64,000 nt of DNA, taken from NCBI GenBank assembly GCA_948567375.1, contig OX419758.1:9677001-9741000 (forward strand), given 5' to 3'. This document shows, piece by piece, positions 1 to 9,811 of the stretch. Made by a program: the position numbers and the translations under genes. Source of the DNA: Lunularia cruciata. Taxonomy: Eukaryota > Streptophyta > Marchantiopsida > Lunulariales > Lunulariaceae. The notes beneath the pieces are model-generated. The model did not search any database. It was not told the origin of the DNA and saw only the letters and a program-made list of their open reading frames with translations. How positions within the stretch are numbered: the stretch's first letter is position 1; every line of letters begins with the position of its first letter.

Positions 1-799
1 CCTATAACAACTTTACAATGGAATAATAAATCTAGTCTAAAGAAATATTTTCAGCTGATAACAAGATTTGCAAATGTGAAACAAAGACACATGAAAAATA
101 TCATGCACGATAACCAGGTTTTCTTAGACAAAAGAGGAACAAGGAAAAAAAGAACTTTAAAGAAAGAACCAAGGGGAGCTGTCAGACCAAAAAAACGAAA
201 GAAACTGACAGGAAATAACAATGAAAACGAAGAAAAAGGCAGAAACTTATAATAATATAAATGAGTGATTAAATAGATTAGGGTCGTCCGTAAAAACATG
301 AAAATCTGTACCTTTGAAACGTGGAACAGCATACTAACTTGAAAATATGATTTAAAATTACGCTTGCAAGGTCTAAGTCCACGGATGTTTAGGTCAGTAA
401 ACTTTCATGCTATGATTGTGATTAAGATAATCACTTGCAAATTATGGCTAACTGGAATGACTAATTACTCCAAATTTGAGACATGCTTAGTTTCAATTAT
501 GAGATTGCAAGATGCCTGAAAAGAGCAGTGATTTGCATCTGACTAGGCATAATCCTCCGTCCGTCAACACAGTTGGGACGCTACCAGAGTAGCAGGAGCT
601 CCCGGCGAAAGACTCCATCCACCACCACTGTCCACTCCGTCCGTTAACAGAGTTGGGGGCGTTCGTTAAACATCTCACGACTTTAGGAGTTTCTCCAGCG
701 ATCATTTTCATCGATGTAAGTGAGAACGATCCTGAGGGGACTGACTGATAGATCGAGATATTGAGAGTGCTTTACCAAGAGGTGGAGGAATCTGGAGAA
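1..799. other. Upstream region of the NDUFB7-like gene
   Basis: No coding region is supported here. Positions 1-480 are AT-rich. From about 500 the GC content rises, and the segment probably holds promoter and 5' UTR of the gene starting at 800. A 26-bp direct repeat at 555-660 is the only distinct structure seen. Open frames on the minus strand are compositionally unremarkable and have no recognisable domain. Confidence 0.5.
555..660 (+). repeat. Pair of 26-bp direct repeats in a probable promoter
   Basis: CTCCGTCCGTCAACACAGTT at 555 recurs as CTCCGTCCGTTAACAGAGTT at 635, followed in both cases by GGGAC or GGGGG. The two copies start exactly 80 bp apart. Both contain a GTYAAC-N3-GTTG core that could bind MYB-type factors; that role is inference. 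The location is 140-245 bp upstream of the likely NDUFB7 start. Confidence 0.6.
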
Positions 800-1054
800 A
801 TGGGAGGGGGAGAGATGGTTGCGACGCAGGAGGAGATGGTGAACGCCCGTATACCGATCGGGGCAAGGGATCATTGCGCGCATCTGCTGATCCCGCTCAA
901 CAAGTGCAGAGTCAAGACCTACTACTTGCCCTGGAAGTGTGAGGATCAACGCCACTCGTACGAGAAGTGCGAGTACGAACTCTTCCTCGTGCGGATGCAC
1001 AAGATGAAAGAGATCAGAGAAGGTCACTTGCGACCTCAACATGCGACTACGTAG
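800..1054 (+). CDS. NDUFB7: NADH dehydrogenase 1 beta subcomplex subunit 7-like (complex I, twin CX9C)
   Basis: This encodes an accessory subunit of mitochondrial complex I, facing the intermembrane space. The predicted 84 residues contain two CX9C motifs (C-AHLLIPLNK-C and C-EDQRHSYEK-C) that form the disulfide-linked CHCH helix pair. The surrounding words LIPLNKCR and LPWKCEDxRHxYEKCEYE are diagnostic of NDUFB7. I start at 800 (MGGGEMVATQEEM), which matches the plant N-terminus; an in-frame ATG at 761 would add 13 unconserved residues. After MKEIRE the protein departs from the family and stops. Plant homologues run to about 100 residues, so the C-terminus is odd. A possible donor at 1023 (AAG|GTCACT) and a strong donor at 1102 (CAG|GTATGT) suggest that the true 3' end may be spliced. 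The gene is convergent with the polymerase gene. Confidence 0.85.
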   Translation: MGGGEMVATQEEMVNARIPIGARDHCAHLLIPLNKCRVKTYYLPWKCEDQRHSYEKCEYELFLVRMHKMKEIREGHLRPQHATT

Positions 1055-3129
1055 AGCTGCACGCACTTGCTGGCTCTGCTTATTTACAGCGATTCGTTCA
1101 GGTATGTGTGGGAATTCAACCCTTCCATCTAGGGATTAGGGGTTGGACAGAAGGATGGATTCGTCTGGTACCTCCTTGTGAATCTTTGTTATGAATTAAA
1201 CTAAGAATTGTGGAAGCAATCAGATCTGGCCCCTCCCCTCATCCCGAGGTGTTGGATGTTTTGAACCTAGAAAAATTGGCTTCAAAGGAATCAACGGATG
1301 TGCATTTTACAGTTTTCATGTCGCGCAACTGCATTGCAGTCTGACGGAAGTATTCTCTCTGTCGATAGTCTTCATTCGAGTTGAACCTTTGTTCTGGACT
1401 GAAGATTGCAGGATGGCAACTCCACTCCGTAAAATGCATTTCTTAAGGAGAGCTGCAGGAGGTCTAAATTGAGCTGGGTCGGCCTATTTTGGACTCAGCA
1501 TGGTGTGAATTACGAGTCGACTCTGTGACTTGAATGAAGTGAGCGCCGGTTGTGGTCGCTTGTAGGCATCAAGCGTGACTTTGAGAGGAAGAGGGGAGCG
1601 AGGAACAAGAGCGAGTGTTGAATGAGTAATTCTTTCTGCAATAATCAGTGGGTTTTGTAATTGCACCACAGACCGAGATACTGTCCGTGTTTTAGACCGA
1701 AAAGGTCGAGTATGCTGCAAAATTCATCAGAAACAGTTTTGGTGTGCGACAACCTGATTTGTGCACCACTGTGCTTCTTTTCCTTCATCTATGTACAGTT
1801 CATGCACTTTTGTATTACTTGATTGTGTGAATGAAACCACTATGTCCGTTACATATGTGATGGAAATTTTCCCGGATTCGTCTGAATTTGAGAAAAAATA
1901 AAATTTTCCTCAATGGAGTGAGGCAATTTGATCAGTAGTACTGCCTAGTCTTGGGCCCTGAATGTTCCGTTTGAGATCTTTGAGAAAGACCTCTTAAGTA
2001 CAAGAGAAATAGAAAGAGGGGTTTATCAGTGTCAGCACTCGAAACTAAGCGTCAGCATCAAAGGTCGAGCAAAGACAGACTACCGGATTGTTTGAACTAT
2101 GCAAGACTGAGGCAGCACAAAGTGTGGAGAGGCTGAAAGTTGTATTGAATGAATGCGCCAATTGCAGGTATCAATTGGCATACTTTCTGGTGTGGTTCTT
2201 TCCAAATCTAGCTCTGGAACAAGATGTCCAGATTTGTCAAAATTGCATGGGCAGGAGGAATCTTTTTCGTCTCTAGTGGTCACATGTTTCCTCTACAAGA
2301 AGTTCCGCAGTTCAATGGATTTGCAAATCATATTTACTTGGCACGTTCTCGAGTTGGCAGCTTCCGTAATTCCTGAGGGAAAAGAATTCCAGACTATAAG
2401 GAACTTTACAGAAAGTTGGATGGTCAGGATCTCCCGTAGCATTACATGTGTTATCTTTTCTTAACTTTTTCGGATAAACAGCAAATGTGACAGGACAGAG
2501 ATCCTGGGAAAGAGCTGGGGGCTTCTTCTCCGACGGTCTATTTTCCGACGTTACCAGGGCTACCGCATTGTGAACCCAGATGAAATATGGGTAGTCTCGC
2601 ACTTTGACAGATCTGTTTCACAAATCTTCTTGGTTGGAAGGTCTGGCCGTTTGGAGCTGTAGTTTACAGTTGACGGTTTGAGTTACTCCTTCCCTAGCAA
2701 TTCGTTGGCTTCCGAGTGGCGTGCTATATGATTCCGTTGACTCTGTACACTGACCTTAAGTCACCAACACGGCAAGATCAATGGTAATTCTTCCCCTTTG
2801 CTCGGCGGTGTAGAGAGGTGGCCCGTATGCAAGCGACTTAGTACTGATAGCCGAAATGGGATCGACATGTAATTTTCATGGAGTTGACACTAGTCGAAAT
2901 ATGCCAAGGGTTATTTCCCTGTCGATTAAAGGTTAGTTCCGCTATACACCCCAGTGCATGACAATCCGTCTTGGGGAATGGACCTCAAAAAGTTGCGGCC
3001 AACAAGGGAACTGAGCAAGAGAGGAATCTAGGCATCCCGTGGAGAACTGGTCTCCAACGCAATACTCGTAGAAAGGCTATTTACACATCCCCTCACTACT
3101 CAGATCCACTAAAACTAGTCAGGCTTCTT
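1055..3129. other. Intergenic region between two convergent genes
   Basis: This lies between the NDUFB7-like stop and the stop of the minus-strand polymerase gene. An AATAAA at 1897-1902 could serve as a poly(A) signal for a long NDUFB7 transcript, and undetected 3' exons of that gene may lie here. The part near 2900-3129 should include the polymerase 3' UTR. Short frames on both strands showed no family features, so no gene is claimed. Confidence 0.5.
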
Positions 3130-6100
3130 CTACATAACCTCTGTGTCAAGCCCAACAGAAATCCCCATGCTCTGAAGCTCTTGTATGAGCAGTTTGCAGG
3201 CATACGGAATCTCAACTTTCACAATCTCCTCGACCTTCGTCTCCGTCTTGTCCGTCTTCTTGCCCTTGACCACCTTCTTGTTCTTTTCCTTGCAGAATCG
3301 ACAAGTGGGTATCCTGTCGATGCCCATGTGTGCCATCTGCTTGCAACTCCTGCAGATATGAATCTCATGATAGTCACTCAAATGGAAGGTTCTCTCCTGT
3401 AGAGTGGCAGCAGCACCATGTGCTATCAAGCAATCTCTTTCCATCTCGCCAAATTTCACACCACCATGTCTTTTCCGATCGGAAACAGGTTGTCGAGTGA
3501 GGGGATGCACATGTCCGCGGCTTCGGTACTTGATCTTGTCCTCCACCATATGTGTAAGCCTTTGATAGAAGGTGGAGCCTATGAAAATCTTGGCCACCAT
3601 GGCTTTGCCTGTGTAGCCATTGTACATTGTTTCCATTCCCCATCCATTGTAGCCACTCCTGAGCATGTGTAACAGCACAACTTTTCAGAACAACTTTCGA
3701 CTGGTTTGCCAATAAATGTCGATGTCATTGGTAAAAATACGCTGAGTTTGATGACTGTATTTCCTCGTTCGTAGATCACTCGAGTTAGTGGACTATTAGT
3801 TCGTTGAGTTTAACTAAGTAGCGCTGGATAAATACCAAATTAATCAACTTCAAAATTCTGTCGCGCATTCGTACACGTCCAATGACGAGATCAGCCAAAC
3901 TTCAAGCAAGAAATCAGACATGAGTTGCAAGAAAAAAGAGCGTCATGGTGCAACGTACTCGTGTAGTGCTTCTGTGATCGATTCGACAGTGGATGCAGGA
4001 TTGAAAGGTGTTGCGAAAAGCTGTTCTCCTCGCTTTGCGATTGCCTTTCCGAGTGCACTCTCACACATCTGTCCCAGAGTCTGTCGACTGGGGAAGGCGT
4101 GTGGATTGATGATTATGTCGGGTACAATCCCCTCATTGGTGAAGGGCAGGTCTTCTTGAGTGAAAACCATGCCAACAATACCTTTCTGCCCGTGCATACT
4201 TGAAAACTTATCACCCACTTGGGGTATCCTTGTCTCTCTTAACTTCACTTTGGCAATCTTCTTTCCCTCTTCATCTTGGACAAGAATTACCTGCTCAACT
4301 CTTCCTTTCTCATGTGCCTTCAATCTCGTACTTGTATCTACTAGGCGAGCACTGTCAGCACTTTGGGTGTTCTTTTGAGAATGAGTTACAATCTTCCCCA
4401 CTATCACATCGTTCATTCCCAAGTTGCACCCGATGTAGGGAAGTCCGTCGTCCTCCAGAATCTGATCTGACCTCATAGCCCTAGGACCACCGCTGTCGTC
4501 TGCAGCACTTGGTTTGCCAAAAGTCTCGTGATCAGATCGTTCCTCAGATTTGAAAGTCCGGTAGTGCTGTGTTCTAAACATTCCTCTGTCGAGTGCAGAC
4601 TGATCCATGATTATGGAATCTTCCTGATTGTAACCAGTATAGCAGGCTATTGCCACTATGGCGTTTTGACCGCTGAAAATCTCGTCCTTCTGGAGGCAGT
4701 TGACTATGTTTGTCTTCACAAGTTGTACCTGCAATTTGGTGAAGGTAGTAAATTTTCAGTCCAAGATCAACGAAATCAAGATTTTGAATATCGAAAGCTA
4801 TGTGTATCTACTTAAGCAAGAGTTGGTATAAGTATCAACTATCTAAAGTGTGGTGACCCCAATGTGAGTCAGAACCAGAACTTGATCAATAGGACAGGAA
4901 ATAAAAGATCAGGACTGATAATATACCCAAGAGAGACAAGGAGTGGGGGCGGAGGAGTTGAAGGAAAAGTGTAGCTACAACGAAGGTTAAACAAAAATAT
5001 GCACCAATGACAGAAGAGACCCAAAAGAGAGTGAAGGTGTGGGGAGAGAATTGTCTGAACAAGGAAGGGATTATTTCCGTACATGAGACAGACTACAATA
5101 CCAATAGCAGCTACATGCATGCGGGCAAAGTGAGTAGCATCCGGCAATCTGATTAAACAACACAGGGCTAAAGCATAATGTGAATCAGATGGTTGAAAAC
5201 ATGAGAATTGTCAATGAAGGAATCGAAGCACAAACCTGAGGGTAAAAGAGGTGTTGTCCTGAAGTATCTGCTCGACAAGCAAGGTTGGTCACATATACTC
5301 CAATCGCTTGCTTCGAATGCTTGTGCGCCTGGAACAAATTTCTGGAACTCTGGTTGCGATGGGGAAACGGTATTACTGAAGCACTAAGACCGAGAATGAG
5401 TGAAGGATGAATTTCAGCGTGAGAAAATTCCACAGTTTTCCTCGATTGCAAACCGTTGGCCTTCTCCAAGTCCGCTCCGTGTAGCGCGATCAGTGCTTTT
5501 TCTTCTTCCTCAACGCCTAATAACTCTATAACATGCTTCTGTAAGAACCAGGTAAAACGTTCATGTGGCAGTCCTCTCTTTTCGGAGATGTATTGTGTTA
5601 CCGAGTCTTGATTGAGATTCATTTTATTGTGTCTGACAACCAACAGAGGCCTCAACACTCGCCCACTATCGGTGCTAACTTGGATCTCGAATTTTGGTCT
5701 GATGATGACTACTTCCATCTGCACAAATGGAAACAACTCCACCAAACAAGGATTGAGCTTGATCACTACAAACCAAGCATATTATTTAAGAATTCAGACA
5801 ACGGTTTCCTAAGAAGGAAGTGCTTCGACATTCAAAACCTTGAAGAATTAATAACCCTAGGTGGTTTCCAGCTCAGAGTAATCGGCTTTCATCATTACTA
5901 TCGCTCTAAAAGAAACTCTAACCAGAATGCCGTGGAACATGATCGAACGAAAGGCACAAAACAAAAATGCGAACCTGATAGAGTTCTGCTGTTGGGGGCC
6001 TCTTCCGAAGAGCTCGAAGTCCTTTGATTATTGGCTCAAAGTGAGTGTGCTTTACGACGCCTAACCACCTTCCGTTGACGAACACTTTCATGACCATCCC

Positions 6101-9100
6101 CAATGTGTCTGAAGTAACTGACTCAAGTGGAATCATTCCATTGCTCTCCAAGAAGTCGATGACAGGGGCTTCTGTACCAGCAGAGCTTACGATTCCTGTA
6201 AGGGCCATGTTTTTTACCAGTCCGCATGCCTCTCCATCAGGCGTGTCGATAGGGCAAACTCTGCCCCATTGAGAGAAGGTCCTGCATTCCAAACCAGGTA
6301 AAGGGGCAACTCCTGAGAAAATATCACTTGCATAACTGCCCCTCTACTACGTCCAACGCCGAAGGTCACTGTGGTACGGTAATATTTGACAAAACAACCC
6401 CGGAATCACTTTCTCCATAATCTTTTGCAGTGAGAATATCATTCCTCTCTCCTTTCCATAAAAGAGAATTGTATGATGGCTCTAAGTAGTTCTTGAGTAA
6501 GTTTCCAAACTCCCTTCTCTTCCTAGCCGTAGCTATGAGACACGAGTGATACAAAGTAGCATTTCAAGATACTCTGAAACTTTGAAACTTCCTAATCGTG
6601 GGTTTGAGATACTAGTACTAGAAAGTACCACGTACATTGAAGCTAAACTTCAAAACCTACACTTATCTTCAATCGAAAAATTGAGTATCAACACTCCTAA
6701 CTCATAACATCTTGTGGTAATTTGAGCAAGAAAAAAAGAATACGAACAAGCGCTTGGTCGGCCTAGGTGAGTTGCTTTAAACCCAGGTGGAGCAGAGTGG
6801 TCTCAGAATATAGGACCCTCGCATTTCTATTCCTTCATTGTGAGTTTGAAGAGCATAACTAAAAGCTCAATAACAGGAAGGTCGCATGTTACTTACGGGT
6901 GGCGTGCATCTTCACCCACTTTGACAGTGGGTGGGACATATTGTCGCAACTCTCGGAGCTGGCACAAGGTAGATATGGGATTACTTCTTTTCAGATCAAA
7001 CACAATCCCAGAGTTCTTCATCAAGTCATGCCCCATCCAGTTTCCACTGGAAAAGGAATTTCTAAATCCTCTAGTTATCACTTTATCTTCCACGTACTTG
7101 TCGATGGAAGATAACTCCTGATTCTTGCTCAGGTGCTTTTGTAGCCTTTTTCTCATAGTATTCTGTACATGTCCCATCAGTTTTCGGAACTGATGAGAAA
7201 TGACTTCACCAGCAAACTCAAGCCGCTTGTTCTTGAAGTCATCTCTGTCCGTTGGCTGGTGGCGTCCTAAGTACCCAAGGCAAATATTCCTTGCCATGTA
7301 GCTTAAAAAAAGAGCTTTGCTTCGATCATCTTCGATGTGCGGCAGCAACCTGGACTTGACTATCTCTTTGCCATGTTTCATTCTGTCCTCCGGTTCAGGC
7401 TTTTTCATGCTTTTGCTTCCTATATAGTACATAGCAATGTCTACCTCGCGCTTCGAGATCTGAAAACTGTTTTGATCCCACTCATTATAGGCCTTGGCAA
7501 GGTGAGTGTCTGCATCTTGCAGAGAGGGTGCGACAACTTGAATCATTTCCTTATCGAGGGGAACTCTCCTCTCTGCATCATTCGGCTTAGAATGGGTGAT
7601 TTCATAGCAGACCATCTCAATGATTTCTCGATCAGATCTAATTCCAAGCGCGCAAAAGATGATACCCATAGGGATCGCTTCAACCCCCGGAAGAGTCACG
7701 GTGAACAAGGGCCAGAAACTAGTTTGAAGAGCATTGGTCTTCTTGGTGGGAGGAGTCAGTTTCACCAGTATCCTCTGATAATTGTAATTCGAAAACCCCT
7801 TGCGCCTTGCAGTATAGTTTGCTATCCAGGTCCCTTTCACGCAGGACAACCAAACTCTTTGCCCACTCCGCTCTTCTTGGGCCACAATCACCTGTACGAG
7901 GATAGCCCACCTAATCAGTCATCGACTGCAAAAGTAAAACCAGGTTCCATGCAAGAGACCGGAGCTCGAGTTTAAAACCTACCAAGCCAGGACTGGAACA
8001 GGGCTAGATTTCAAGGTGATATACTACCTTCTCTGAGCCTTTAATGATGAAGTAACCCCCTGGATCAAGGGGGCAATCACCATGCTGTTTGGGCATCTCC
8101 TCAGAGCCTTTGAGTTCATCCAAATGGCACAAGCTAGATCTCACCATCACAGGAATCTTTCCCAGCAAAACCCTCTCATTGATGACTTGAACTCCGGGTA
8201 TGTCGGACATTTGAGTTGAGGAAGATGCTTTGTCTTTCCTGTGGTATTCCGTACGAGGGTGGTGGATCTGTCATCGAGTCAAAAGAGAGTAAGATAAGAT
8301 CCAAATTACAGCGTTGTGCAGACGAACTTTAGCGAATTTCACTGGCTGCTTGGTCCAGAAGGTAATATAAAATCAACTATTATCTCGCGAGGATGATGCG
8401 TGTAAAATCAAAACATTCAGAAATGAAAAAGAAAGGAATGAGACACAACCTCCAGAGTAACTCTAACAAATATTGGCGAAGAATAAGTTATTCCTCGAAG
8501 TCGCGCCTCCACTGGCAGCAGCTTATAATTAATTTTCCGCTTCCCTGTCACTTTGGGATCCGGATCCTTCTTCGAGTGATTCCTGTCGTCAAGTTTCTCA
8601 CCGGTATCGACTAGGTCAAGTTTATCCTCGTCGTCCTCGTTTAAGTCCAATTTAGGTCTCTTGCTTCGTCTTGCTTGCTGGCCTACCTCAGGACTGTCAG
8701 GGTCTTCATCTCCATGCCTCGCTTTGGAAGTCTTCTCCTGGCCCCGACCATTTGCTAGTTCATCTTCGTTCATCGCATCAGATATTTTCGGCATGATGTC
8801 ATCCAAACTCTCTGCAGCATTTTCAGGAGTACTGTCCAGTTCGTAATCGATATGTAATGATTGGTCGAGCACCGGTATGCCTGGAGCTTCAGAACTCACT
8901 GAAACAGTTTCTCCAGCTCCAGGCTGATCAGCAAACAGGACCTCATTCGGCTTTTTTGTTTTATCCCAACTACTGGACGATTTGCCTGCTTTTCCTCCAT
9001 TAGCAAATGCAGTCTTCCGCTCCCCTGCTCCTGGCTGATCAGCAAACAAGACCTCGTCTGGCTTTATGCTGTTCTCCCACTGGCTACCAGATCTTCCGGC

Positions 9101-9811
9101 CTTGCTTTTCCCCTTCCCTTTTCCAACAACTGTCTCGTCAATTGAACCGACTCCTCCCTTGCTTGTACTGGCTCCACCCCATTTCGAAGGACCTGGTTCA
9201 GTTTCATTCTCAGTGTTCACAAACCAGCTCTCCTTGCCCCCACTCTTTCCTATTTTCCCATTGGCAAGAAAATCGTCAGCAGAGGGACTTGCTGGTTTAG
9301 CTTGATCAGTTTTGTCGGAGATGATCTCTCTGTCTTCATGCTCGACTTCTGGCTTCATGTTAAACTCCGGATCGCTGAAACGTATCACGATCTTCCTGAT
9401 ACCCCCCTCGACTCCATATCCCGTCTCCGGCAGTACCTCAAACGGTTCAGCTTCGTCAAACATTTTCTGAATGCCCTTCTCCACGAAATTGTTGAAGGAA
9501 TTAATGTGATCCGCCACCAGGGACCTGGAGTCAAAAAACGATTTTGCAACGTACCAACGTTTTTCATCCTCTGCTTCATGCCTCTTGATAATGTCCGCTT
9601 TCTCTTGGTCTGTTAACTCAACAACTTTCCTATTGGATCTGCTTTGTGAGACTCGCTCACAAGGTCGTAGTGAAGGGGCTTGCTGCTCCCCGCTTGAGCT
9701 TGGAGTTTCTCGAGATAGGAGACCGTTCCTGTCTAAGCCATTTGCTCGGCCATGGGCCCCTGGAGATGGGTCCATCTCCAGCTCCATCCAAAGCGGATCG
9801 TCGAGGTCCAT
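3130..9811 (-). CDS. NRPD2: Second-largest subunit of RNA polymerases IV and V, seven exons
   Basis: This is the catalytic-core subunit shared by Pol IV and Pol V, the nuclear enzymes of RNA-directed DNA methylation. The model is complement(join(3130..3658, 3959..4728, 5236..5718, 5975..6281, 6897..7891, 8028..8267, 8450..9811)). All introns are GT-AG, phases are consistent, and the product is 1561 residues. Seen in order: N-lobe (residues ~86-150 and 430-534), KGSEKVIVAQEE at the exon 2/3 join, QWGRVCPIDTPDGEACG, GYNQEDS (~1161-1167, metal and active-site contacts), GDKFSSMHGQKG (~1301-1312), and a C-terminal zinc ribbon C1488-X2-C-X13-C-X2-C. The words MFRTQHYRTFK, LEDDGLPYIG and INPHAFPSRQT fit NRPD2 better than NRPB2. 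Usual length is near 1170. The excess is the N-terminal extension plus the insertion at residues ~154-424. No frameshift or stop was seen, so the gene looks functional. Confidence 0.93.
8540..9352 (-). other. Lineage-specific disordered insertion in the NRPD2 N-lobe
   Basis: Residues ~154-424 of the polymerase subunit interrupt the lobe between IRFSDPEF and LLPVEARLRGITYSS, which are nearly adjacent in other NRPD2 proteins. The insertion is rich in Gly, Ser, Lys, Asp and Glu. It contains an internal duplication of about 37 residues: KPDEVLFADQPGAGE at 250-264 and KPNEVLFADQPGAGE at 287-301, each preceded by a Ser-Trp-acidic/Lys stretch (SGSQWENS, SSSSWDKT). An earlier segment reads ENETEPGPSKWGGAS with a WG pair at 211-212. 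A basic patch RRSKRPKL (381-388) looks like a nuclear localisation signal and is followed by an Asp/Glu-rich run. The similarity to NRPE1 tails is by eye only. Confidence 0.75.

Noticed and set aside
683-1066. Minus-strand open frame of 127 codons opposite NDUFB7
   Set aside because: It is the antisense shadow of the twin-CX9C gene, which has clear family motifs on the plus strand.
3130-9811. Calling the polymerase gene NRPB2 (Pol II) or a Pol I/III subunit
   Set aside because: Core motifs are shared, but the wording around the active site, the C-terminal tail and the GQNAIVAIACYTGYNQEDS region fit NRPD2/NRPE2 better. A tree would settle it.
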